Shown here piece by piece: positions 9,311 through 19,358 of a DNA stretch of 22,047 nucleotides (the stretch's first letter is position 1; every line of letters begins with the position of its first letter). A program made the translations under genes and the position numbers. The notes under the pieces are model-generated. The model was not told the DNA's origin. It saw nothing but the letters and a program-made list of their open reading frames with translations, and did not search any database. The stretch is from Russula earlei (Eukaryota > Basidiomycota > Agaricomycetes > Russulales > Russulaceae). The DNA is taken from assembly GCA_025769875.1 (NCBI GenBank), contig JAGFNK010000778.1, forward strand, positions 1 through 22,047, in the 5' to 3' direction.

Positions 9311-10846
9311 ATGTCCCAACACGCCGGCATCCCAGTTGAGTCGTTTCTCTCATTGCGTCTTCTCTGCTGAGTAAAATTGTAGAACCGGGGGGCTCCTCGT
9401 TTCACTGTTGCCACTCGATCAGCCCGTCCCTTCGACTTTGAAGACGACTGAGATGCAGTCCGATGACCCGGACATCCCCTATGATGACGACCTGAATATG
9501 GACACTGACATGGAGCATACAATTGGCACAGGTCAGTGCACGGGCGTTGACCGACTTGTGCTCAATTGTCTGCAGGCAGCCTTGGCCTTAGTATGAGCGC
9601 ATTCAATCAGCTCGTTAATGCTGCTTCTGAGACAGCAGCCGTGGCGGTCATGAGAGCCATGAGAGCTGGGGACATGAATCCACCTAATAATGTTCCTGCT
9701 CCTCCTGAAGATCCAGGTACCACCGGAAACGAATTGGACATGGGCGTTCCCAAGCCTTTCCAACGTATGTGTTTCCCGGCTCTATGACCTTTTGTTGTCA
9801 TCACTTTTGCAGCCCCATGCGGTAAGAAGAAGACTCCTCGTGCAAACCAGAACAAACTTGTGGATGTATGTAGTTCTACCTCCCATTCATTGTTGCTACT
9901 GACGTCTCTCTCCTAGGAGGCAATGTGCAAGTTCCTGGATAACAAAGGTGCTCTTGCAAGAAGGGATTTCTTCCCTGACGAACCCGACAAGCGAATGGTT
10001 GATGCGTTCGAACAGTATGGTGTTGGTGGCCCGAATCCCGATGCTCCTCGTGTTTCCTTGACACAGACCTTCAAGGGAAAATGGAACAAGGAGGTGGTTG
10101 ACCTGCTCACGACAGCTTTTATCACGGACGTCAAAAAGGGAGCATATCAGCCCGTCCAGCACAATTGGACGCAGATGACCGAGGATAATGTAAGGAAGAG
10201 GTGCCAGAGCAAGCTATATCGCACGCAGTACATTTGCCGGACAGGAAAGCGCCCATATACAGATAAGGTCGCCCGGATGTATCAAAGGTGGCAGGAGGTT
10301 TGTCTTCTCATCGGCGCGTCGCACCTTTCACTGACCTTTCCATAGACGTACTACAGAAGGAGGAAGATATGTGAGTTTAACAGCCATAGAGACTCAGAAA
10401 CATGGAAGCATGTGGGCATATTGCTGGATGCCCTTGGCCCTCGGGGTACAAGTGATGATGAGACCGACAACGATTCAAACCATTCGAATCGAGACTCACG
10501 CTTTAAGACCCTCCGGCGTCTTGATATGGGTTTTCTGAATCCTGCCATGGCTGACATATGGGCAGCGGTGGAATCATATCCATTGTCTCTCTGCCCCTCA
10601 CGTGGAAACCGGTCTTTCAAACGCATTGCGAAGGCCAAAAGTGTCAGCAAGCGTGCGCCGCTGCCAGGTCTTCCATTGAACTTTTACAACCCACAGTGGT
10701 TGCCGAAAAGTCCTCCCCACTTTCAGAAGCTTGTAAAGGCAGAGTTCCCTCTTCCCATCCTGGTGAGTTATCATTTCATTTATTATCAGAAGCTTCACAT
10801 CTGTACTTAGGCCCCCTACGAAAGCGACTACATGGGGCAGATATAG
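9311..10846 (+). CDS. Uncharacterised acidic agaricomycete protein (SDDETD / GLPLNFYNPQW type), left copy
   Basis: Proposed start is ATG 9311 (MSQHAGIP), intron 9335-9382, then RFTVATRSA..FDFEDD; an alternative start is ATG 9453. Later introns run about 9532-9575, 9765-9812, 9866-9917, 10298-10345 and 10763-10810; stop TAG 10844-10846. The N-terminus is acidic (DIPYDDDLNMDTDMEH), followed by a Lys/Arg patch (GKKKTPRANQNK). Then come MCKFLDNKGALARRDFFPDE, YQRWQETYYRRRK, LLDALGPRGTSDDETD, and GLPLNFYNPQWL near the C-terminus. I recognise this arrangement only as a lineage-expanded agaricomycete family of unknown role. The basic patch and acidic tracts suggest a nuclear protein (inference). The left copy has one extra T (GACGACTGAG, 9449) breaking exon 2 relative to the right copy; downstream it is open. 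Confidence 0.6.
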
Positions 10847-11122
10847 GACGAAATTTCTGGTCCAAGCATGGTTAGATTGCGATTTTCCCTCTTGTGTCTT
10901 CCATTACTTACCAGTACCTTACAGGTTCTATGTGATGCGGGCAATGTATGTGTGGCATAGATATGGGTGATGAAGGATTCGCATCGTATCATCTGTTGTC
11001 GGGTGACTTGATATGAAATGATATACTACATCCGAGTTACATCCGAGTGTCAAGAACTAGAGGGATCTGCAGCGCTTGTCTCGATGGCGCTGAGGCCCGT
11101 CAAAAGTCCTGAAAACTAATGG
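10847..11122. other. Convergent intergenic region, left arm
   Basis: The region lies between the stop of the plus-strand acidic gene and the stop of the minus-strand transposase. It contains two tandem copies of ACATCCGAGT at about 11028-11048. No gene seen. Confidence 0.5.
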
Positions 11123-14100
11123 TCAGTTGTGATTTCCAATCAAGATGACATGACTGACTCGGGTCAGCGGTTTCATCACCAGGATCTGGTGGTCCCAGTC
11201 TCTGGTAAATAGCATGGTAGATGTTGCGATTTCCTGGCACTATCGTTACTTCTTTCTGTGTCTCCGATGACCACAGATTTGCACCGAAATCTGGGTAACA
11301 TGCGAAAGGGTTCGGAAGAGATGTCGGAGGCGCAAGATAGCAGTGAACAGCTAGGAATAGCTTTTCTTCGCTATCCTGTATAAGGAATATTGCGCGGACG
11401 ATTCCCGGAACCAGGGAATTAGCACTACCCGTGTCTTGGAAGAAAATGACACCATGTCTCTTTGACTGTGCGATAAGTCATAAATTCACGGCCGTAAATT
11501 GTCACCCTGTCCTGGAAGTTGACTCCATCCTGAAAATTCCCCAATTCACATTGCAGATTGCTCTTGTACTTGTTCATTGCATCGTTAATAACATCACTTA
11601 GTGGCCTTAATCTCGGTGTAGCCACCTTCGAGGATTCATCTATGCGGCTGTCATCTCCCTGTCCCAAAGTATCTTAGTCGAGTGTGTACCTGTTTTCTTA
11701 CTGCCGAATGGACGTTCCCTGATTGCGATGCTATCTTTCCATGCATCCAGACAGCGTAAACATTGAATAGTTGCCTGCATGGTCGACTTGGCAGAGAAGG
11801 CCGCAAACATACCCTTCTCCATTTCGCCTTTGTTTCTCGTAAGTGTGTTGCAACCGGAGGAAAGGAGTCTCACTGTACCTGGCTTATTGTTCGTGTTTGA
11901 GCGCTGCAAATCACCTATGACCCTTTCGAACGGAAACATCCACCAGCCCTGAACAGGGCCATATAAACGAAGGTAATTGCCGACAAGGAGGGCATTGAGA
12001 TGGTTGGGGCGGAAACGCTGGGTGGGTCGGAGCTCCCTCAGCATTTTAAGGTAATTTTTCATGGTCTTCTTATATTCTTCGATGTGCTTGGCTGATATAT
12101 GTTGAGATGTTGCCCATCTGATCACAGTGGCGAGTAGGAAAGTACTCTGCACCAGTTTCGCCCTGTATTTGTCCACCTGCGCCCCTGATGCATGTCGCAG
12201 TGTCTCGATTCGAAGCAGCGACACTGGTATGTCGAACTCGAAGCACGATCTCCATTCATCAGCCTTCAGCTTACCATGTGATACCTGCCCTAAATTAGTA
12301 GGAGGGGCCGTGTGCCAGCAAGGGCGTGTAGTAGCCACTATGTCATCCCGAATAACCTTCAAGTCGTTCGGAGAAATCCCCACTCCTTGCAATGTCTTCA
12401 AACCCCTCTGTCCTTTAGTGATCTCCTTTACGATGCCTTTGCCAACGATGTCCGAGACAGAAGAGCTCACCCGATTTGAGAGGGATTCCTAAATCACTCC
12501 CCCATATGAGCATATGTAGTGAGATACGAGTATGTCTCATACCTTAATGCACTTGATTAGATCTTCTTTACAGGGCTCACCAGACTGCTTCACGCCAACG
12601 CCCCTTTCATCACAAAGGACCTTCAGCATGTCAACCAATAACGTCGTCAGATCAACAGACTCGGGCCTGGTATGCAGTAGCATCTTTCTTGTGGCTTCTA
12701 AGTCTGACGTTGCCTTTGCGAGTTTTGGCTTGCACGTTCCTGCCGAGTCCATCCCGAGCACTGTTCGTGCATGGTATTGCAATAAGCCGATGAAGAAGAG
12801 GTGCATGCAGTCCACAGGGACCATGGTGGTAGGGTCCCAGTATTCTAGTTCCATCAGGACTGAGTGACACACACCAGTTTTGCTGTATAGCCACTTCTGT
12901 TCCTTCTGTGACGTTGCATTCCGCCATTTCTGGGCATCGTCTTGAACCTCCTGAATAGTGCGCACGCTCCATGAGTCCGGATCCTCCTCTTTTGCGGTAT
13001 TCCTATCAATGAAGTTTGAAATACCCATGATCTTCCGAGCCATTGGCAGGTCATTTACTGAGAGGGCCATTGCTGAGTGGACAAGTCAGCCATAAGGATA
13101 ATCATGCGTCTTGTATATTTCTCCATGTGCCCAGGATTCCTTCATGACTTCGATGAGGGGACGTAAGAACTGGTCGATTTCCTCGCCTGAAGGCTCGCGA
13201 GGCCCAGTGATGATGCCAACAAGGCAGAGGTTTTCGTGTTTATGCCGCATGTCTGGTGGCAATAGGAGGCAGGACAGGACTATGGAACCCACAGACGCGA
13301 CCTTCCCAGCGATCTTATTATGATATGGGTTGAAGAAATCCATGGAGAGACACCACAATAGGCAAAGTTTGTCATGTTGTCCACCAGAGAGGAAAGGTAT
13401 GCCATCTGGCCCTTTGAGTGCCCTGACGCCATCTGCGATGACGATATCATCGACAGTCCCAGTGTGCATGCGCTCTCGAGATCGTTTAAGCGCAGCCTCT
13501 ACCCCTGGTCTGGACAACAGGCGTGCTACAAAGTCATGGAAGTCTTGCATAACAAAGGGACGCTTAGGTACGCCAATGCTCTTCCCATCCGGTGTTGACC
13601 CCACTCTGAGGAGGTCAAATCTACCTCGAACTTGACACAGCTCGCTGGTGCAATCATATGGATAAACTGCAATTCCATCTTCATCTTGTGAAGGATACGT
13701 GGAGCTACATGCTGGGCAGCATGCGTACATGATAGTCTTCGGGACTCCAAGCAATTTCCGAGCAACCCTGATGTCACTTGGAAAGGTTCGGAGGATCTGC
13801 TCGTCGGTATTTGACAAGCTGGCCCTTGACTTTCTGAAGACCTCCTTAAGTGATTTGAGTCTGATGTTGCTCAACTTTCGAGTTGAGTGGTCCAGAGTGT
13901 CCTGGACAAGCAGTTCAAACAGACTTCACAGTAGGAGTGAGTCACATTCTGCCAAGCTGCGAATGAATTCATCTGTTGCTAACGTCAGTGTGTGCGTATG
14001 TCCACAGCTGAGATCCTCACTCGGCGGTTCTGCACCAATTATCCTCCATGTTGAGACCAACTTGCCTGTGTCAGCAAGGAGTACTCCTTTCAAGTTGTTC

Positions 14101-14366
14101 ACAGTCCTCAATATTCTTCTGTAAGTACATCTTCAGGCCTTCCTTCATGGTCATTCCTAGTGAACCGACTGGAAACCAGAGCGTATTGATGGCTGCCAAC
14201 AGTTGTCTCCATGTTTGTTCAGGTGCGTTTTGATCACGTTAAGCAATGCTCTGGTAGGTGGTGATGCCAGGGCTTGACTTTTCAATGACAGCGTGGCCTG
14301 GCTTTGAGAAATGGCCCTCTTCTCCAGCTCAACCAAGGAATTCAGTGTTTTGGGGTCAGAAGTCAT
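11123..14366 (-). pseudogene. Tnp2-like (CACTA-type) transposase, left copy, degenerate
   Basis: Proposed start ATG 14366 (MTSDPKTLNSLVELEK). Typical fungal Tnp2-family blocks follow in order: PSDIRVARKLLGVP; CPACSSTYPSQ (CxxC knuckle); PFVMQDFHDFVARLLSRPG; LCLLWCLSMDFFNPY; LPPDMRHKHENLCLVGIITG; YWDPTTMVPVDCMHLFFIGLL; HGKLKADEWRSCFEFDIPVS; FRPNHLNALLVGNYL; QGWWMFPFERVIGDLQRSN; and YPDFGANLW at the C-terminus. Introns are near 12539-12490, 11880-11833 and 11690-11647. Two in-frame TGA codons (13928-13926 and 13088-13086, after YPYG) sit where the family has Arg, so CGA to TGA is likely. Frame breaks occur near 14240 and 14100 (N-terminus), 11465 and 11205. The Cys-rich segment usually found after the ARK motif (near 13030) seems to be missing. 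The enzyme should be inactive. Confidence 0.8.
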
Positions 14367-15529
14367 AAGTGATATTCATCCTGGGGTGCTAATTTGACGG
14401 CATCTCGCATGCCCCTGGCGTGATCCCACATTGCATGTGGTCCCCAACTCGTCAATGTGTGGCGATGATCCAGAAATTGTTTTGGATTGTTCAAACAGGT
14501 CATTCTGGACGCATATGCGATGATCTATGTTCGCATTGGGCTGTCACAAGTTTAATCAGACATGCTATGTAAGGAATATCAAAGTTGACGGCATGCCTTA
14601 TTAAGATTGTGATAAGATTGTGAGGCACCAAATTCCCCATGATGCTTTTTGGTCTTATTGTCGACAAGTTTGCCGTTGCAGCCAAAGTAAGCACAGTAGC
14701 AGGCAGGCATGATGGCGATTCTATGGTGTAATGCACCTCTGTATGGTGGGTTTTAACTGCCAAATATGAAGCCGTTCCTCAGCGCTATCCCTTCTTGAAC
14801 AAATTGACACCTTGTACATCAACTTTCATGGCGATCTTGTTTCATGGGTCTCAGTTCTGCATGTCATGTACCCTAATGGGCTTCGTTGTTTCCTCTTTAT
14901 CCTCTTGATGCTCATTTTTCTTATTCTCTCTAACAAATGACCAGTAACCAGGGATCATCGCAGCCCTACAACACTTGTGTTGCATTACATTTTGTCCCTT
15001 GTTCTTCATGAGTGGTTGTATTTCTGAGCTTCAACAACAAACCAGGTAGGCGATGCTATTTAAAATATCAGTACTTCTCACATTATTGCCGTTTTCAGCG
15101 CACTTGGCGGAGCTTGAATTCCACCCAAATCGGGGCAGAAACCCCCTCAAACATGCAGGGATGAATATCTCCCTCAAAACAGCTTCAATTCATATGAAAT
15201 TTATTGTCCCTAAATCGCCTGAATGAGGGCTAGGCAGCCCCATTGTTTTCACAAGATTTGAGTGAGAATTGGTGGAGCTGGACTCAAGCCACCTCCACAT
15301 GTGTATTATATGAATTACAACTCAAAATCATGGTCTATATCTATTATTTTTCCCTCATGTTGTACCCATGGGCTGTCTTGAGGCAGCCCCATAGTGTGTT
15401 TGACTCAAGTGTTGTGGTGTGCAACGTTATTTCCAGTGCAATTGGAGTCGCGGCCAGCCACTCATCACCCCTCTCGCCTCTTGATTCTGACCATCCTTCT
15501 TGTTTTTCACAGACAGAGAGGAGTGGGTT
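12751..15529. other. Spacer of the giant inverted repeat
   Basis: Single-copy within the window: the 5' two-thirds of the left transposase gene (to 14366), a non-coding stretch, and a truncated foldback terminus (15082-15529). The left boundary falls inside the transposase coding region, next to the VLGMDSAG codons. Confidence 0.85.
14367..15081. other. Non-coding stretch upstream of the left transposase
   Basis: About 700 bp with no open frame that resembles a known protein. It presumably contains the promoter side of the transposase. I looked for CACTA-type transposon termini and found none that I could support. Confidence 0.4.
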
Positions 15530-15530
15530 G
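15082..15530 (+). repeat. Truncated (solo) foldback terminus at the inverted-repeat junction
   Basis: Starts with the same ATTATTGCC as the ends of the 935-3344 element and follows the terminus for about 450 bp. It includes 40-50 bp that in the full element lie just inside the right TIR. It stops at GAGTGGGTTG, and the next base starts transposase sequence of the right arm. No opposite terminus is present. Confidence 0.85.
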
Positions 15531-15650
15531 GACTCGGCAGGAACGTGCAAGCCAAAACTCACAAAGGCAACGTCAGACTTAGAAGCCACAAGAAAGATGC
15601 TACTGCATACCAGGCCCGAGTCTGTTGATCTGACGACTGTTATTGGTTGA
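15330..15650 (+). other. Chimeric open frame: foldback terminus fused to transposase fragment
   Basis: From ATG 15330 the frame reads through foldback terminus sequence (MVYIYYFSLMLYPW..) and passes the junction at 15530 in frame into transposase codons (DSAGTCKPKLTKATSDLEA), stopping at 15650. The stop is caused by a one-base difference from the left arm (GACTGTTA versus GACGTTA). It is probably a by-product of the rearrangement, not a gene. Confidence 0.45.
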
Positions 15651-17154
15651 CATGCTGAAGGTCCTTTGTGATGAAAGGGGCGTTGGCGTGAAGCAGTCTG
15701 GTGAGCCCTGTAAAGAAGATCTAATCAAGTGCATTAAGGTATGAGACATACTCGTATCTCACTACATATGCTCATATGGGGGAGTGATTTAGGAATCCCT
15801 CTCAAATCGGGTGAGCTCTTCTGTCTCGGACATCGTTGGCAAAGGCATCGTAAAGGAGATCACTAAAGGACAGAGGGGTTTGAAGACATTGCAAGGAGTG
15901 GGGATTTCTCCGAACGACTTGAAGGTTATTCGGGATGACATAGTGGCTACTACACGCCCTTGCTGGCACACGGCCCCTCCTACTAATTTAGGGCAGGTAT
16001 CACATGGTAAGCTGAAGGCTGATGAATGGAGATCGTGCTTCGAGTTCGACATACCAGTGTCGCTGCTTCGAATCGAGACACTGCGACATGCATCAGGGGC
16101 GCAGGTGGACAAATACAGGGCGAAACGGTGCAGAGTACTTTCCTACTCGCCACTGTGATCAGATGGGCAACATCTCAACATATATCAGCCAAGCACATCG
16201 AAGAATATAAGAAGACCATGAAAAATTACCTTAAAATGCTGAGGGAGCTCCGACCCACCCAGCGTTTCCGCCCCAACCATCTCAATGCCCTCCTTGTCGG
16301 CAATTACCTTCGTTTATATGGCCCTGTTCAGGGCTGGTGGATGTTTCCGTTTGAAAGGGTCATAGGTGATTTGCAGCGCTCAAACACGAACAATAAGCCA
16401 GGTACATGAGACTCCTTTCCTCCGGTTGCAATACACTTACAAGAAACAAAGGCGAAATGGAGAAGGGTATGTTTGCGGCCTTCTCTGCCAAGTCGACCAT
16501 GCAGGCAACTATTCAATGTTTACGCTGTCTGGATGCATGGAAAGATAGCATCGCAATCAGGGAACGTCCATTCGGCAGTAAGAAAACAGGTACACACTCG
16601 ACTAAGATACTTTGGGACAGGGAGATGACAGCCGCATAGATGAATCCTCGAAGGTGGCTACACCGAGATTAAGGCCACTAAGTGATGTTATTAACAATGC
16701 AATGAACAAGTACAAGAGCAATCTGCAATGTGAATTGGGGAATTTTCAGGATGGAGTCAACTTCCAGGACAGGGTGACAATTTACGGCCGTGAATTTATG
16801 ACTTATCGCACATCAAAGAGACATGGTGTCATTTTCTTCCAAGACACGGGTAGTGCTAATTCCCTGGTTCCGGGAATCGTCCGCGCAATATTCCTTATAC
16901 AGGATAGCGAAGAAAAGCTATTCCTAGCTGTTCACTGCTATCTTGCGCCTCCGACATCTCTTCCGAACCCTTTTGCATGTTACCCAGATTTCGGTGCAAA
17001 TCTGTGGTCATTGGAGACACAGAAAGAAGTAACGATAGTGCCAGGAAATCGCAACATCTACCATGCTATTTACCAAGACTGGGACCACCAGATCCTGGTG
17101 ATGAAACCGCTGACCCGAGTCAGTCATGTCATCTTGATTGGAAATCACAACTGA
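15531..17154 (+). pseudogene. Tnp2-like transposase, right copy, 5'-truncated
   Basis: It begins in mid-protein at DSAGTCKPKL, immediately after the foldback fragment, and runs to TGA 17152-17154. It carries the C-terminal blocks HGKLKADEWRSCFEFDIPVS, FRPNHLNALLVGNYL, GWWMFPFERVIGDLQRSN and YPDFGANLW. Frameshifts relative to the left copy are at about 15638 (GACTG versus GACG) and 16127 (AAACGG versus left AAACTGG). Its 3' part (16612-17154) is open where the left copy is frameshifted, giving FLAVHCYLAPPTSLPNPFAC and ending VILIGNHN. The N-terminal and central catalytic parts are missing, so it cannot be a working transposase. Confidence 0.8.
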
Positions 17155-17428
17155 CCATTAGTTTTCAGGACTTTTGACGGGCCTCAGCGCCATCAAGACA
17201 AGCGCTGCAGATCCCTCTAGTTCTTGACACTCGGATGTAACTCGGATGTAGTATATCATTTCATATCAAGTCACCCGACAACAATGATACAATGCGAATC
17301 CTTCATCACCCATATCTATGCCACACATACATTGCCCGCATCACATAGAAGCTGGAAGGTATGGTAAGTAATGGAAGACACAAGAGGGAAAATCGCAATC
17401 TAATCATGCTTGGACTAGAAATTTCGTC
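17155..17428. other. Convergent intergenic region, right arm
   Basis: Mirror of 10847-11122, between the transposase stop (plus) and the acidic gene stop (minus). It retains the CTCGGATGT tandem. No gene seen. Confidence 0.5.
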
Positions 17429-18964
17429 CTATATCTGCCCCATGTAGTCGCTTTCGTAGGGGGCCTAAGTACAGATGTGAAGCTTCTGATAATAAATGAA
17501 ATGATAACTCACCAGGATGGGAAGAGGGAACTCTGCCTTTACAAGCTTCTGAAAGTGGGGAGGACTTTTCGGCAACCACTGTGGGTTGTAAAAGTTCAAT
17601 GGAAGACCTGGCAGCGGCGCACGCTTGCTGACACTTTTGGCCTTCGCAATGCGTTTGAAAGACCGGTTTCCACGTGAGGGGCAGAGAGACAATGGATATG
17701 ATTCCACCGCTGCCCATATGTCAGCCATGGCAGGATTCAGAAAACCCATATCAAGACGCCGGAGGGTCTTAAAGTGTGAGTCTCGATTCAAATGGTTTGA
17801 ATCGTTGTCGGTCTCATCATCACTTGTACCCTGAGGGCCAAGGGCATCCAGCAATATTCCCACATGCTTCCATGTTTCTGAGTCTCTATGGCTGTTAAAC
17901 TCACATATCTTCCTCCTTCTGTAGTACGTCTATGGAAAGGTCAGTGAAAGGTGCGACGCGCCGATGAGAAGACAAACCTCCTGCCACCTTTGATACATCC
18001 GGGTGACCTTATCTGTATATGGGCGCTTTCCTGTCTGGCAAATGTACTGCGTGCGATATAGCTTGCTCTGGCACCTCTTCCTTACATTATCCTCGGTCAT
18101 CTGCGTCCAATTGTGCTGGACAGGCTGATATGCTCCCTTTTTGACGTCCGTGATAAAAGCTGTTGTGAGCAGGTCAACCACCTCCTTGTTCCATTTTCCC
18201 TTGAAGGTCTGTGTCAAGGAAACACGAGGAGCATCGGGATTCGGGCCACCAACACCATACTGTTCGAACACATCAACCATTCGCTTGTCGGGTTCGTCAG
18301 GGAAGAAATCCCTTCTTGACAAGAGCACCTTTGTTATCCAGGAACTTGCACATTGCCTCCTAGGAGAGAGACGTCAGTAGCAACAATGAATGGGAGGTAG
18401 AACTACATACATCCACAAGTTTGTTCTGGTTTGCACGAGGAGTCTTCTTCTTACCGCGTGGGGCTGCAAAAGTGATGACAACAAAAGGTCATAGAGCCGG
18501 GAAACACATACGTTGGAAAGGCTTGGGAACGCCTGTGTCCAATTCGTTTCCGGTGGTACCTGGATCTTCAGGAGGAGCAGGAACATTATTAGGTGGATTC
18601 ATGTCCCCAGCTCTCATGGCTCTCATGACCGCCACAGCTGCTGTCTCAGAAGCAGCATTAACGAGCTGATTGAATGCGCTCATACTAAGGCCAAGGCTGC
18701 CTGCAGACAATTGAGCACAAGTCGGTCAACGCCCGTGCACTGACCTGTGCCAATTGTATGCTCCATGTCAGTGTCCATATTCAGGTCGTCATCATAGGGG
18801 ATGTCCGGGTCATTGGACTGCATCTCGTCGTCTTCAAAGTCGAAGGGATGGGCTGATCGAGTGGCAACAGTGAAACGAGGAGCCCCCCAGTTCTACAATT
18901 TTACTCAGCAGAGAAGACGCAATGAGAGAAACGACTCAACTGGGATGCCGGCGTGTTGGGACAT
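17429..18964 (-). pseudogene. Uncharacterised acidic agaricomycete protein, right copy (frameshifted)
   Basis: Mirror of 9311-10846 with the same exon plan. Exon 2 is open here (NWGAPRFTVATRSA then HPFDFEDDEMQSN), which supports the upstream start at 18964 and shows what the left copy should read. An extra T in GCTCTTGTCAAGAAGG (about 18320), where the left arm has GCTCTTGCAAGAAGG, shifts the frame after CKFLDNKGAL. Missense changes are mostly CpG decay, for example Ala to Val in the VDAFEQYG segment and Arg to Gln in YICRTGK. Function unknown. Confidence 0.6.
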
Positions 18965-19358
18965 GAGGTGATAAAGGACGGTTGGATATGGAGTTGGGGT
19001 TTTGGCACTATGTGAACTTGGTCGATTGGCCCCTAATATACGCATATGCACTGACAATAATCCACTCGGCAAAACACATGATGGTCTATTAAATTAGATC
19101 AAAAGGCGGCAATTTGAATGCACAATCGCGCTGTGGATGACTCACTCAATGGGACAAAAGGGGGCGGATCTCGCTCGCCATCCACAAAAAAATCGAGCGG
19201 GGATAGCATAGCGAAATGTCTTCTGTGCAGACCCACTCGCCATGGCGACACTCTAGAAGCTAGCGGCAGACAGAAGCCCAATTTCATGTATCACACATAG
19301 CATGGTCACTAACACAACACCTTTTTTTGACAAATTTTACGAGTCATCATGATCTCCA
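18965..19358. other. Intergenic stretch between acidic gene and WD40 gene, right arm
   Basis: Mirror of 8917-9310. The palindrome CGCCATGGCG is kept (about 19239-19248). CpG losses are seen, for example CCGCGC on the left reads as CCATGC here. No gene seen. Confidence 0.4.

Larger units (their letters stand above)
6222..12750 (+). repeat. Left arm of giant inverted repeat
   Basis: The arm matches the reverse complement of 15530-22047 almost throughout: position sums drift only from 28269 (outer) to 28280 (inner), so net indel is 11 bp over 6.5 kb. It holds the promoter and start of the 5001-6260 gene, a MITE-like element, a WD40 gene, an acidic unknown gene and the 3' part of a Tnp2 transposase. 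The outer limit is unknown because the right arm runs off the window. Confidence 0.95.

Noticed and set aside
13086..13928. Stop-codon readthrough or TGA recoding in the transposase
   Set aside because: No recoding element is visible and the codons fit CGA deamination, which is seen across the locus.
14500..14763. An 87-codon minus-strand open frame in the spacer
   Set aside because: No recognisable motif and no second copy; likely non-coding DNA upstream of the transposase.
14367..15081. CACTA terminal repeats bounding the transposase
   Set aside because: No CACTA/TAGTG pair with matching subterminal repeats was found in the window.
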